NCBI RefSeq assembly: GCF_008711155.1
Contig: NZ_VUYQ01000005.1
Span: 124,001-188,000 of the forward strand
Source: Dechloromonas sp. CZR5
Lineage (GTDB): Bacteria > Pseudomonadota > Gammaproteobacteria > Burkholderiales > Rhodocyclaceae
Length of the DNA: 64,000 nt
Reading direction: 5' to 3'
The notes under the pieces were generated by a model. The model worked only from the letters and a program-made list of their open reading frames with translations. It did no database searches and had not been told where the DNA came from. This document shows positions 1 through 8,809 of this stretch, piece after piece. Made by a program: the position numbers and the translations under genes. Numbering within the stretch: the first letter of the stretch is position 1; every line of letters starts with the position of its first letter.

Positions 1-514
1 AAATACGCTCGGCGGACTGGTTGGCTGAAACGACGATGCCTTGCTCATCCGATGTGATAATGGCGTCGAGGACGTTGTCGGAAATGGCCTGGACCCGATG
101 CAAGGAATCGATGGCCACTTGCTGCATCGACAGCGAACGCTGCATGGAACGCAGCTTGGCTTCGAGGACGACGAAGTTGATCGGTTTGGTCAGGTAGTCG
201 TCGGCGCCCGCATCGAGGCCTTCCACCAAATTCTCGTCGCGATTGAGTGCCGACAGGAAAATGACCGGCGTCCACCGGTCGCAGGTCATGCCCTTGATGC
301 GACGCGCAGCCTCGAAGCCGTCCATGACGGGCATCATGATGTCGAGCAGAACGAGGTCCGGGGATTCGGTTTCGAACTTGCGGACCGCCTCTTCGCCGTT
401 CTCGGCAAGAATGACCTCATGCCCGAGTTTCTTCAGGAATACCTGGAGGATGTGCAGGTTGGTCCGGTTGTCATCGACCGCCAACACCTTCATTTTGGAC
501 ATCAGGGCATTCAT
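1..514 (-). CDS. Response regulator, receiver-PAS (partial, runs off the left edge)
   Basis: Reading the minus strand from an ATG at 514 gives a CheY-like receiver domain: an acidic pair in KVLAVDDNRTN, a phospho-acceptor Asp in LVLLDIMMPVMDG, and the conserved Lys in DYLTKPINF. A linker follows (residues about 125-150), then the start of what looks like a PAS domain (DNVLDAIITSDEQGIVVSAN) that continues beyond the window. The output domain is therefore unseen; a GGDEF/EAL, histidine kinase or ATPase module would all fit. In-frame ATGs at 502 and 493 are alternative starts; I saw no clear ribosome site to decide. It signals in the cytoplasm. The gene is not coupled to its neighbour, which ends at 608 on the same strand. 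Confidence 0.85.
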   Translation of the reverse strand, partial: MNALMSKMKVLAVDDNRTNLHILQVFLKKLGHEVILAENGEEAVRKFETESPDLVLLDIMMPVMDGFEAARRIKGMTCDRWTPVIFLSALNRDENLVEGLDAGADDYLTKPINFVVLEAKLRSMQRSLSMQQVAIDSLHRVQAISDNVLDAIITSDEQGIVVSANQSAERI

Positions 515-607
515 GGAAGAGAGGTAGGTCCAACTAAAAAAATTGCCAACAATCCTATCACGCCGCAGGGGCCGCGTGGCCGGCTGACGATGCCGAAAGC
601 GGGTACG

Positions 608-2416
608 TCAGACGATGTTCTGCTGTTCCTCCTGCTGCTGGAGCATCCACATCGTCGCGTATTGCCCTCCGGCGGCGAGCAGTGCCGGGTGGGTGCCCCT
701 TTCAATGATGTGACCGGCGCTCATGACCAATATTTCGTCGGCACTCATCACGGTCGACAGTCGGTGCGTAATGATCAGTGTCGTGCGTCCGATGGCCGCC
801 TGTTCGAGCTGGCCCTGGATGGCGCGCTCCGTCGCCGAGTCGAGTGCCGAGGTGGCTTCATCGAAAATAAGGATGGGTGGGTTCTTGAGGAGCGTCCGGG
901 CAATTGCGACGCGCTGTTTCTCTCCACCGGAAAGCTTGAGCCCCCGCTCGCCGACCTTGGTGTCGTATTTGAGCGGCAACGATTCGATGAAGTCATGCAA
1001 CTGGGCGGCGCGGGCGGCGGCGAGGACTTCTTCGCGACTGGCGGTAGGCCGACCGTAGTTGATGTTGTAGAAAATAGTGTCGTTGAACAGTACCGTGTCC
1101 TGGGGAACGATGCCGATGGCGGCCCTGAGGCTGCTCTGGCGAAGGCTGCGCAGGTCATGTCCGTTGATGCGGATGGCACCGCCGCGGACATCGTAGAAGC
1201 GGTAGAGCAGTCGGGCCAAGGTCGATTTGCCGGCGCCTGAATGGCCGACGACGGCGACGGTCTTGCCGGGTGCGATGGCGAAATTCAGGTTCTGCAGGAT
1301 TTGCCGATTGGACTCGTAGGCAAAGTCGACCGAGTCGAAGTTGATCTGCAACGGTCCCGATGGCAGTTCCCGGGCATCGGGGGCATCGGCGATTTCCTGA
1401 TTCTCGTGCAGCAGGTTGAACATCCGCTCGATGTCGGTCAATGCCTGGCGGATTTCGCGATAGACAATGCCTAGAAAGTTGAGCGGCATGTACAACTGGA
1501 TCAGGAAGGCATTGACCAGAACCAGGTCGCCGATGGTCATTTCCCCGGCCACGACCCCGCTGGCGGCACGCCACATCATGGCGGTCACGCCGACGGCGAT
1601 AATCGCGGCCTGCCCGAGGTTGAGGTAAGCGAGCGTGGTCTGGCTGCGCGTGGCCGCTTCCTCCCACTTGAGCAGTTGCTCATCGTAACGCCGGGCTTCC
1701 CAGGCTTCGTTGTTGAAATATTTGACCGTTTCGTAGTTGAGCAGGCTGTCTACGGCCCGCGTGTTGGCGGCCGAATCGTTTTCATTGACCGCCCGGCGGA
1801 TGTCGATGCGCCAGTTACTGACCCGGACCGTGAATACCACGTAGGCAATCAGCGAAGCGAGGGTGATGATCACGTAGCCGATGTCGTACTTCACGAAAAG
1901 AATCGCCAGCACGAGACCGATCTCGACGAGCGTGGGGAGGATCGAATACAGGGTGTAGGAAATCAGGCTCGAGATGGAACGGCTGCCCCGCTCAATGTCG
2001 CGGGAGACGCCACCGGTCTGGCGTTCCAGGTGGAAGCGCAGCGAAAGCGCATGCAGGTGACCAAAAACCTCCAGCGACACTTGGCGTACGGCGCGCTGAG
2101 TGACTCGAGCAAAGAGAATTTCGCGCAGTTCGGTAAAGAGCGACGTGGAAAAACGGAGAATGCCGTACAGCGCGAGCAGCAAAGCGGGGAGGGCAAGCAC
2201 TTGTTGTTCGCTGCTCAGACCGTCAATCATCTCCTTGAAAATCAGCGGCACGCCGACATTGGCGAGCTTGGCGCCGATCAGGCAGCCCAGCGCGGCGATG
2301 ACCCGCAACCGATAGCGCCACAGGTAGGGAAACAGCGTGCGCAAGGTCAGCCACACGTGGGTTTGGGCAAGTGCCTGACCGGCGGGTGGCTTGGGGAGAG
2401 CGGTGGAGCGGCGCAT
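608..2416 (-). CDS. ABC exporter of the Atm1/HMT1 type (fused permease-ATPase)
   Basis: A 602-residue half-transporter with an N-terminal six-helix membrane domain (about residues 25-330) and a C-terminal ATPase. It has Walker A GHSGAGKST near 391, the signature LSGGEKQR near 495, Walker B ILIFDEATSAL near 516 and the switch His in ITHRLST. The permease carries NYETVKYFNNE, a hallmark of the mitochondrial Atm1/ABCB7 and bacterial Atm1 group that exports glutathione or glutathione-linked metal/sulfur species. Length is normal for the family; it should act as a homodimer in the inner membrane. I chose the ATG at 2416; an in-frame TTG at 2431 would add five residues. It is divergent from the thioesterase gene. 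The substrate is inferred from family only. Confidence 0.9.
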   Translation of the reverse strand: MRRSTALPKPPAGQALAQTHVWLTLRTLFPYLWRYRLRVIAALGCLIGAKLANVGVPLIFKEMIDGLSSEQQVLALPALLLALYGILRFSTSLFTELREILFARVTQRAVRQVSLEVFGHLHALSLRFHLERQTGGVSRDIERGSRSISSLISYTLYSILPTLVEIGLVLAILFVKYDIGYVIITLASLIAYVVFTVRVSNWRIDIRRAVNENDSAANTRAVDSLLNYETVKYFNNEAWEARRYDEQLLKWEEAATRSQTTLAYLNLGQAAIIAVGVTAMMWRAASGVVAGEMTIGDLVLVNAFLIQLYMPLNFLGIVYREIRQALTDIERMFNLLHENQEIADAPDARELPSGPLQINFDSVDFAYESNRQILQNLNFAIAPGKTVAVVGHSGAGKSTLARLLYRFYDVRGGAIRINGHDLRSLRQSSLRAAIGIVPQDTVLFNDTIFYNINYGRPTASREEVLAAARAAQLHDFIESLPLKYDTKVGERGLKLSGGEKQRVAIARTLLKNPPILIFDEATSALDSATERAIQGQLEQAAIGRTTLIITHRLSTVMSADEILVMSAGHIIERGTHPALLAAGGQYATMWMLQQQEEQQNIV

Positions 2417-2509
2417 GGAGAAAGGGGGCAATCGTTAAGAGTCGGGCAAGTATATGAAAACCGCCCGCTTTACGGGAAAATCCCGCTATCCATTCGTGAC
2501 GGGCAAATC

Positions 2510-2908
2510 ATGACTTCCGCTTCCCTTACGCTTCCTGCCAAGCACTGCACGCTGCGTGTCGTGCCGATGCCGGCAGACCTCAACCAGAACGGCGACGTAT
2601 TCGGCGGCTGGGTAATGGCCCAGGTCGATGTCGCCGGGGCCATCCCCGCCATGCATCGCGCCAAGGGCCGGGTAGCAACCGTTTCGGTCAATTCCTTCAT
2701 GTTCAAGCAGCCAGTCTCGGTCGGCGACATTGTCAGCTTCTATGCCGACATCGTGCGTGTTGGAACAACCTCGATCACGGTGCGTGTCGAGGTGTATGCC
2801 GAGCGAAATTACGCCGCTCCGATCATCGTCAAGGTTACCGAGGCAGAACTGACCTATGTGGCGATTGACGGCAATGGCATGAAACGGAATGTTCCGCCCG
2901 AAAACTGA
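2510..2908 (+). CDS. Acyl-CoA thioesterase, YciA-like hotdog fold
   Basis: A 132-residue single-hotdog protein. The segment DLNQNGDVFGGWVMAQVDVAGA is the typical catalytic helix of the YciA/BACH group (catalytic Asp and GG), and VSVNSFMFKQPV plus VGDIVSFYADIV follow the expected strands. These enzymes hydrolyse acyl-CoA in the cytoplasm to CoA and free acid, usually as hexamers. The reading frame is open far upstream because of high GC, but homology begins at the ATG at 2510 (MTSASLTLP), so I take that start. Divergent from the ABC exporter and followed after about 60 nt by the FadL-like porin, which is a plausible but unproven fatty-acid link. Confidence 0.88.
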   Translation: MTSASLTLPAKHCTLRVVPMPADLNQNGDVFGGWVMAQVDVAGAIPAMHRAKGRVATVSVNSFMFKQPVSVGDIVSFYADIVRVGTTSITVRVEVYAERNYAAPIIVKVTEAELTYVAIDGNGMKRNVPPEN

Positions 2909-2967
2909 GTGGAAATGGTCTAAAATCCGAGGGTTAATCCATTACCCGCCCGCTAGCGAGCCAAAAA

Positions 2968-4143
2968 ATGCACACATTCACCTTGCGTACCATGCCGGCC
3001 CTGATGCTGCTGGCCTTTTCGAGCATGGCTTCGGCCGCAGCGTTCCAGCTCTGGGAGCAGAATGCCAGCGGCCTGGGCAACGCCTACGCAGGTTCGGCGG
3101 CGGTAGCCGACAACGCCAGTACGGTGTTCTTCAATCCGGCCGGTTTGACGCAATTGACGGGCTTCCAGCTCTCGGCCGGGGTGGTCGGCGTCGGGCCGAG
3201 CTACGAATTCCGGAATGACGGTTCGACCGGTACCGGCAACAACGGCGGCGACGCGGGCGGCTGGCATGCCGTACCCAATCTCTATCTGTCCGGCCGCGTG
3301 ACCGACCGGCTTTCCCTGGGCTTTGGCGTGTCGGCGCCCTTCGGACTGGCGACCGAGTACGACAGCGGCTGGATCGGACGCGCCCAGTCGATCAAGTCGG
3401 AGGTTCGCACGGTCAACTTCAATCCGTCGGTGGCCTATCGTGTCAACGACAAGCTGTCTCTCGGCTTTGGCGTCAACTATCAGAAAATCGACGCCGAACT
3501 GACCAATTCGCTATCCCGTCTGAAAGGCGACGATACCGCCTGGGGCTGGAACGTCGGCGCATTGTTTACGCTGTCGCCTGCCATGCGCGTCGGCCTCTCC
3601 TACCGCTCTTCCATGAAGTACACCCTGGAAGGCACGATGAATGGCACGATTCCGGTCAGGGCGGATGTGGAATTGCCGGATACCGCCATTCTGTCGGTGT
3701 GGCAGCAAGTGTCCGATCGCTGGGAGGCGATGGGCGACCTCTCCTATACCCGCTGGGGAACCCTGCGTTCGCTGAACGTGGTCAGTCGCGCGAGTGGCGC
3801 GACGCTGGGGACGGAGTCGTTCAATTACGACAATGCCTGGCGTGTCGCCTGGGGTGCCGCCTATAAGGCAAGCGATGCGGCCAAGCTGAAGTTCGGTATC
3901 GCCTACGACCGCACGCCGGTCAAGGATGCCGATCGTTCCGCCCGCGTACCGGACAACAGCCGTCTGTGGCTGTCGGTAGGCGGACAATGGAATGCCGGTC
4001 GCTACGGCAAGATCGACCTCGGCTACAGCTATCTCTACGTCCGCGACCCCGATATCAACATGACCAAGAACGGGACGACCTTGCGCGGAAGCTACGACGC
4101 GGGTGCCCATCTCGTCGGCTTGCAGTACTCGGTAGGCTTCTAA
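2968..4143 (+). CDS. Outer-membrane transporter of the OmpP1/FadL family
   Basis: A 391-residue protein with a cleavable signal peptide ending SSMASAAA. The FadL hallmark follows directly: the N-terminal plug region (WEQNASGLGNAYAG) and the NPAGL motif (residues about 50-56). The rest alternates hydrophobic and polar residues as expected for a 14-strand beta-barrel and ends in a terminal Phe (YSVGF), the usual outer-membrane insertion signal. The family takes up long-chain fatty acids or other hydrophobic compounds such as aromatics. A -10-like TAAAAT lies about 45 nt upstream. Substrate cannot be told from sequence. Confidence 0.93.
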   Translation: MHTFTLRTMPALMLLAFSSMASAAAFQLWEQNASGLGNAYAGSAAVADNASTVFFNPAGLTQLTGFQLSAGVVGVGPSYEFRNDGSTGTGNNGGDAGGWHAVPNLYLSGRVTDRLSLGFGVSAPFGLATEYDSGWIGRAQSIKSEVRTVNFNPSVAYRVNDKLSLGFGVNYQKIDAELTNSLSRLKGDDTAWGWNVGALFTLSPAMRVGLSYRSSMKYTLEGTMNGTIPVRADVELPDTAILSVWQQVSDRWEAMGDLSYTRWGTLRSLNVVSRASGATLGTESFNYDNAWRVAWGAAYKASDAAKLKFGIAYDRTPVKDADRSARVPDNSRLWLSVGGQWNAGRYGKIDLGYSYLYVRDPDINMTKNGTTLRGSYDAGAHLVGLQYSVGF

Positions 4144-4164
4144 GCCAGCGCGGAAGCATTTGGG

Positions 4165-4701
4165 GTGCCGACACTGGAGCTGGCGGGCATGACATGGGGG
4201 ATGCGCGAGGCGTTGATCGTCCTGATCGCGTTGGTCGCCCTTTACATGCTTTTCGTCGTGCTCCGCATGCGCCATTTGCGTCGGAGGCCGGTGTCTTCTT
4301 CGCAGCAGGAGCAGGCACCGTCCGTCCAGACGCCGGCCGGACAACAAGACGCCGGCACTCTGGCATCCTCGGCGGGCGAAACGGCTGCGGAGCCGGAGGC
4401 CGATCAGGATGCCGCGCCGCTGCATCTGGCGGAAGAGGTCCTGCGTTCCGGCGTGGAGCAGGAACTGGCCCAGCTGCGTGACGAGGTGGATGCCGTGCGG
4501 GGCGAACTAGCGGCATTGCGTGCCGACATGCAGCATGAGCTGGCTTCCTTGAGGGCCTGCCAGACGGTCTCGCCGATTTATGGCGACGCCATGCAGCTGG
4601 CAGTTTCCGGATACGATGCGGCAGCCATCGCCGAACGCTGCGGCATCGCACGGGCCGAGGCCGATCTGGTCGTGGCCCTGGCCAAGAGTCAGGAGCGTTG
4701 A
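4165..4701 (+). CDS. DUF2802 membrane-anchored protein
   Basis: A 178-residue protein with one N-terminal membrane helix (REALIVLIALVALYMLFVVL), a low-complexity Gln/Ala/Pro linker, a short coiled coil (about residues 90-130, EELAQLRDEVDAVRGELAALRADM-like heptads) and a C-terminal helix-turn-helix-like segment (MQLAVSGYDAAAIAERCGI) that matches the DUF2802 pattern. The start is GTG at 4165; an ATG at 4189 would cut into the region before the helix. Members of this family often sit near motility or envelope genes and have no firmly assigned role. It is followed after 7 nt by the SPOR protein, so the two are probably co-transcribed. Confidence 0.8.
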   Translation: MPTLELAGMTWGMREALIVLIALVALYMLFVVLRMRHLRRRPVSSSQQEQAPSVQTPAGQQDAGTLASSAGETAAEPEADQDAAPLHLAEEVLRSGVEQELAQLRDEVDAVRGELAALRADMQHELASLRACQTVSPIYGDAMQLAVSGYDAAAIAERCGIARAEADLVVALAKSQER

Positions 4702-4708
4702 GACAGAC

Positions 4709-5503
4709 ATGGCAGAACAATCGAACGGACCGGATAACGACAACGCCGCTGGCGAATTGCGTGGGCAGCTGACAAAAAGGCTCGCCGTGGCGGGTGTTCT
4801 GGTAGCCATGCTGCTCGGTATCCTGGCATTCTTCGATTACCTCGCGAACCCGCCCGAAGATCCGGAGGCGGTGGTATTTACCCGGCCAGTTCCGGTGGCG
4901 CCGCAGAAAGCCGTATCGCAGCCCGTCACCCCGGCGGAAAATCTTCCCGAGCCGCCTGCGCCGGAAAAAACCGAGGCCGCCGCGGAGGCGCCGCCGCCGC
5001 CCAAGGTCGAGGCGCAACCCGCAGTGCCCGTCGAAGCCAGGCCGGAAGCACGTGCCGATCAACGGCCATCGTCCCCGGTGGCTGGCCACCGCTTGGCGCC
5101 GGCCCATCCTCCGGCTGCCGCTGCACCGGTGCCACCCAAACCGATCGCCGAAGGTACGGCGGAGCCGTCCAGCCTGCCGCCGCGCCCGACCCCGCCGGCG
5201 GAGCCGGCACCGTCCAAGCCGGTCGCGCGCCTGGCCGAGCCCCGGGCGGCGGCGCCCGTCCTGCCGCCTGCGGTTTCCCGGCTGTTTTCGGGGTTCGTTC
5301 TGCAGGCCGGGGTCTTTTCCAGTTCCCAGCGAGCGGAGGAACTGCACGCCAGGCTGACGCTGAGCGGGGTGCCGTCAACGCTGGAAACCCGTGTCCAGGT
5401 AGGCCCCTTCCGCACCAAGCACGAGGCGGAGGCGGCGCAGGCGAAGCTGAAGGAATTGGGGGTCGAAACCATCCTGATTCCTCCGCGCGGCAAAACCCCG
5501 TAG
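4709..5503 (+). CDS. SPOR-domain envelope protein (DedD-like)
   Basis: A 264-residue bitopic protein with a short cytoplasmic N-terminus, one membrane helix (RLAVAGVLVAMLLGILAFF), a long Pro/Ala/Glu-rich periplasmic linker (about residues 60-185) and a C-terminal SPOR domain (GFVLQAGVFSSSQRAEELHARL through VGPFRTKHEAEAAQAKL). SPOR domains bind denuded septal peptidoglycan, so a cell-division or envelope location is likely. The start at 4709 has a purine-rich site inside the 3' end of the DUF2802 gene. An open frame extends upstream to 4580 but lacks homology there. DedD itself is usually shorter, so orthology is not certain. Confidence 0.87.
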   Translation: MAEQSNGPDNDNAAGELRGQLTKRLAVAGVLVAMLLGILAFFDYLANPPEDPEAVVFTRPVPVAPQKAVSQPVTPAENLPEPPAPEKTEAAAEAPPPPKVEAQPAVPVEARPEARADQRPSSPVAGHRLAPAHPPAAAAPVPPKPIAEGTAEPSSLPPRPTPPAEPAPSKPVARLAEPRAAAPVLPPAVSRLFSGFVLQAGVFSSSQRAEELHARLTLSGVPSTLETRVQVGPFRTKHEAEAAQAKLKELGVETILIPPRGKTP

Positions 5504-5552
5504 TTCGTTCACCGGCACAAGGCGCCAGTCTTTTTCCGGGTGGCTTGCCTGC

Positions 5553-5885
5553 TCAGGGCATCCCGGGCAAGCGGGGCAGGCCAAGGCTGCGACGCACGTC
5601 GCGATGCAATTGCAGCGGCGGCGGCAGCGGTACGCCATGGCCGCCGCGCCGGTCATCGTAGCCGCGATGATCGTAATGGCGGTCGCCATAACCGTCGTAG
5701 TACCGGTATCCCGATCGGTAATAGATGCTGGTCGCCGGGTAGCCGTAGGCCGGATAGGTCTCGACGTAAGCCGGCGGTGGACGCTGGTAGCCGACCGGGT
5801 AGGCCGGTACGACGGTACAGGCGCTCAGGCTGCCCAACAAGGCGACGGTGAGACTGAGGCGGAGGGCGAGCGGGGTTCGGTTCAT
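5553..5885 (-). CDS. Small Tyr/Pro-rich lipoprotein, unknown function
   Basis: A 110-residue protein beginning MNRTPLALRLSLTVALLGSL and carrying the lipobox LSAC at residues about 20-23, so it should be lipidated and exported. The mature part is very rich in Tyr, Pro, Gly and Arg (YVETYPAYGYPATSIYYRSGYRYYDGYGDRHYD), resembling small envelope lipoproteins of betaproteobacteria. An in-frame upstream ATG at 5930 would put 15 residues before the signal peptide and is rejected. Convergent with the SPOR gene. No enzymatic motif is seen. Confidence 0.72.
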   Translation of the reverse strand: MNRTPLALRLSLTVALLGSLSACTVVPAYPVGYQRPPPAYVETYPAYGYPATSIYYRSGYRYYDGYGDRHYDHRGYDDRRGGHGVPLPPPLQLHRDVRRSLGLPRLPGMP

Positions 5886-5974
5886 GGTAGCGATATATCG
5901 TGCCTGGGTAAGCAAATAACGCAGAAGCACTTGGTCGGGCCTACGCAGGCAGCCGATCCGCTTGTAACAATTCG

Positions 5975-6319
5975 TTAAGCGGGCGGCGTGTTGCCTGCCT
6001 CGTGCGCCTTGCGGATTCGTCGGGCAAACACATTCATTTCCTTTGCGGCCTGAATGTCGCCTTTGGCTTCGGCCACGGCAATTCCCCGTTCATAGGCGTT
6101 CAGCGCGAGAAGCTCGTTGCCCGCCTCGGCGTGCGCCTTGCCGAGCGCCTTCCAGGCTGCCGAGTAGGCGGGGTCGCGGTCCACGGCGGCCTGGAAGCTG
6201 GTGGCCGCCTTGTCCGGCACCCCGGCCTTGAGATATTCATTGCCGAGCGAGAAACGGAGCAGGGCACCGTCGCGCGGGCCGTCGAGCATTTTTTCCAGAG
6301 ATTCGATGCGTGGGTTCAT
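5975..6319 (-). CDS. Small tetratricopeptide-repeat protein
   Basis: A 114-residue protein composed of about two and a half TPR units: LRFSLGNEYLKAGVPDKAATSFQAAVDRDPAYS, then AWKALGKAHAEAGNELLALNAYERGIAVAEAKGD, then a capping helix. No signal peptide, so it is cytoplasmic and probably a protein-interaction module. It is divergent from the RidA gene, whose promoter region (6320-6373) contains a -10-like TAAAAT. The partner is unknown. Confidence 0.82.
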   Translation of the reverse strand: MNPRIESLEKMLDGPRDGALLRFSLGNEYLKAGVPDKAATSFQAAVDRDPAYSAAWKALGKAHAEAGNELLALNAYERGIAVAEAKGDIQAAKEMNVFARRIRKAHEAGNTPPA

Positions 6320-6373
6320 GTGGGGTCGGGGCTAAAATAGGGTTTTCGCAAAACAGGATAGGAAGAGTTTCCC

Positions 6374-6754
6374 ATGGCCAAGACCATCATCGCCACACCG
6401 AATGCCCCAGCCGCCATCGGCACCTATTCGCAAGCCGTGCGCGTGGGCGATACCGTTTACCTGTCGGGGCAGATCGGCCTCGATCCGGCCTCCATGCAGA
6501 TGGTAGACGGCATCGAAGCGCAAATCGTTCGCGTTTTCGACAATCTCAAGGCGGTCGCCGAAGCAGCCGGCGGTTCGCTGGCCGATGTCGTCAAGCTCAA
6601 TGTCTTCCTGACCGATCTGGCCAATTTCGCCAAGGTCAATGAAACGATGGCCCGGTATTTCAGCGAGCCCTTCCCGGCGCGCGCTGCCGTCGGCGTCAAG
6701 GAACTGCCGCGCGGTGCATTGGTTGAGGCCGATGCCGTGATGTTCATCGGCTGA
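6374..6754 (+). CDS. RidA/YjgF family enamine/imine deaminase
   Basis: A 126-residue protein with the full RidA pattern: [23 protein letters not shown], the mid-domain [26 protein letters not shown] and the C-terminal [24 protein letters not shown]. The Arg that binds the substrate carboxylate (in PARAAVGV) and the catalytic-region Glu (LVEADA) are present. The family hydrolyses reactive 2-aminoacrylate and related imines in the cytoplasm as a trimer. Start is ATG at 6374 with a GGAAGAG site about 10 nt upstream. The recG gene begins 9 nt after its stop, so the two are probably co-transcribed. Confidence 0.93.
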   Translation: MAKTIIATPNAPAAIGTYSQAVRVGDTVYLSGQIGLDPASMQMVDGIEAQIVRVFDNLKAVAEAAGGSLADVVKLNVFLTDLANFAKVNETMARYFSEPFPARAAVGVKELPRGALVEADAVMFIG

Positions 6755-6763
6755 CCGCCACAC

Positions 6764-8803
6764 ATGACGACTGACGGAGCTCAGGCTCCGATTCGCGCTT
6801 CCGAAGCCCTGCTGAAGAAGCTTGCCAAGATCGGCCTCCACAGCGAGGCCGATTTGCTGGTTCATCTGCCCTTGCGCTACGAGGACGAGACGCGGATCAC
6901 GCCGGTCAATCGGGCATTCGGCGGCGAGCCGGTGCAGATCGAGGTCATCGTGCAGGGCAACGAAGTGCAATACCGCCCGCGCCGGCAGATGGTGGTGCGG
7001 GCCGGCGACGACAGCGGCGACATCACGCTGCGCTTCTTCAGCTTCTATCCGAACCAGCAGGCTGTCCTCAGCGAAGGTTCGCGCATCCGCGCGTTCGGCG
7101 AAGTACGCGGCGGATTTTTCGGGGCCGAGATGGTCCATCCGCGCTTCCGCAAGGTGGCCGACGACGAGTCGCTGCCGACGGAAATGACGCCGGTTTATCC
7201 GGCAACGGCCGGCCTCTCCAGCTCGACGCTGCAGAAGCTGATCGGCAAGGCGCTGACGACGGGCGATCTGTCGGATACCCTGCCCGACGAACTGCGCCAT
7301 CGTCTTAAACTGCCTGCTCTGGCGCGCAGCCTGACCTTCCTGCACAGGCCGCCGCCCGGCACCGACCTCGACACGCTGCATGGCCGCAACCATCCGGCGT
7401 GGCAACGGGTGAAGTTCGACGAGGTACTGGCCCAGCAGCTGTCGTTGCGTCGGGCTTACCTGGCCCGGCGCGAGCAGGGGGCACCGGTGTTGCGGGCGCA
7501 GGACGATCTGGGAGCGCGTCTGCTCGACAGCCTGCCCTTTGGCCTGACCGGGGCGCAGGCGCGGGCGATGGCCGAGATCGGTGCCGATCTCGCCCAGCCT
7601 TACCCGATGCAGCGCCTGCTGCAGGGCGACGTCGGTGCCGGCAAGACCGTTGTGGCCGCGCTGGCCGCCTGCCAGGCGATTTCGGCCGGCTGGCAGGCCG
7701 CTTTCATGGCGCCGACCGAAATCCTCGCCGAGCAACATTACCTCAAACTGAAGGACTGGCTGGAGCCGCTCGGCGTGCGCGTCGCCTGGCTGTCGGGCAG
7801 CCTGAAGGCCAAGGCCAAGCGCGAACAACTGGCGGCGACGGCGGCCGATGCGCAACTGGTCATCGGCACGCATGCGCTGATCCAGGAGGGGGTCGATTTC
7901 GCCCGGCTCGGGCTGGCCATCGTGGACGAGCAGCATCGTTTCGGCGTGGCGCAGCGGCTGGCCCTGCGCAAGAAGGGCAACAACCCGCACCAGCTGATGA
8001 TGTCGGCGACGCCGATCCCGCGCACGCTGGCCATGAGCTACTACGCTGATCTCGACGTGACGGTACTCGACGAGTTGCCGCCCGGCCGCACGCCGATCAA
8101 GACCCGCCTGGTTGCGGACAACCGGCGCGATGACGTGGTCGGTTTCATCGGCAAGCATGTCGAGGAAGGGCGGCAGGCCTACTGGGTCTGTCCGCTGATC
8201 GAGGAGTCGGAGGCCCTGCAACTGCAGACGGCGCAGGATACCTACGAGCAGCTGTCGGCCGACCTGCCGGACCTGCGGGTCGGGCTGGTGCATGGGCGGC
8301 TCAAGGCCGACGAAAAGCAGGCGGTGATGGCCGCCTTCGCCGCCGGCGACATCGATGTGCTGGTGGCGACCACGGTCATCGAGGTCGGTGTCGATGTGCC
8401 GAACGCCAGCCTGATGGTCATCGAGCACGCCGAGCGTTTCGGCCTGTCGCAACTGCACCAGTTGCGGGGGCGGGTCGGGCGGGGGCAATACGAATCGAGC
8501 TGCGTGCTGATCTACGCCGGGCCGCTTGGCGAAATCGCCCGCCAGCGGCTGAAGATCATCTTCGAGAATACCGACGGTTTCGAGATCGCCCGCCAGGATC
8601 TGCAGCTACGTGGTCCGGGCGAGTTCGTCGGCAGCCGGCAGAGCGGCGTGCCCTTGTTGCGCTACGCCGACCTGGAAATGGATGCTGACCTGATCGCCAT
8701 GGCGCGCGAGGTGGCCGAGGAAATGCTGACCGCCCATACCGCGCTGGCCGAGAAGCACCTGCAGCGCTGGCTCGGGTCGCGCGAGGAACTGCTCAAGTCC
8801 TGA
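6764..8803 (+). CDS. recG: ATP-dependent DNA helicase RecG
   Basis: A 679-residue protein with RecG architecture: N-terminal wedge/OB domain (residues about 1-170), helicase domain 1 with Walker A GDVGAGKTVVA and the DEQH box (VDEQHRFG), helicase domain 2 with TTVIEVGVDVPNAS and QLRGRVGRG, and the TRG/C-terminal region DLQLRGPGEFVGSRQSG. RecG remodels stalled replication forks and Holliday junctions by fork reversal. Length matches the bacterial family (about 690). It converges with the LysR gene, with only six bases between the stops. Confidence 0.97.
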   Translation: MTTDGAQAPIRASEALLKKLAKIGLHSEADLLVHLPLRYEDETRITPVNRAFGGEPVQIEVIVQGNEVQYRPRRQMVVRAGDDSGDITLRFFSFYPNQQAVLSEGSRIRAFGEVRGGFFGAEMVHPRFRKVADDESLPTEMTPVYPATAGLSSSTLQKLIGKALTTGDLSDTLPDELRHRLKLPALARSLTFLHRPPPGTDLDTLHGRNHPAWQRVKFDEVLAQQLSLRRAYLARREQGAPVLRAQDDLGARLLDSLPFGLTGAQARAMAEIGADLAQPYPMQRLLQGDVGAGKTVVAALAACQAISAGWQAAFMAPTEILAEQHYLKLKDWLEPLGVRVAWLSGSLKAKAKREQLAATAADAQLVIGTHALIQEGVDFARLGLAIVDEQHRFGVAQRLALRKKGNNPHQLMMSATPIPRTLAMSYYADLDVTVLDELPPGRTPIKTRLVADNRRDDVVGFIGKHVEEGRQAYWVCPLIEESEALQLQTAQDTYEQLSADLPDLRVGLVHGRLKADEKQAVMAAFAAGDIDVLVATTVIEVGVDVPNASLMVIEHAERFGLSQLHQLRGRVGRGQYESSCVLIYAGPLGEIARQRLKIIFENTDGFEIARQDLQLRGPGEFVGSRQSGVPLLRYADLEMDADLIAMAREVAEEMLTAHTALAEKHLQRWLGSREELLKS

Positions 8804-8809
8804 GCGCCA

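Noticed and set aside
5520..5585. Possible terminator hairpin (GCTTGCC ... GGGCAAGC)
   Set aside because: The stem is interrupted by a long loop, lies inside the lipoprotein gene's 3' end and has no T-run on either side.
6332..8488. A 718-codon open frame opposite recG
   Set aside because: Antisense shadow of the RecG reading frame; no homology or start site.
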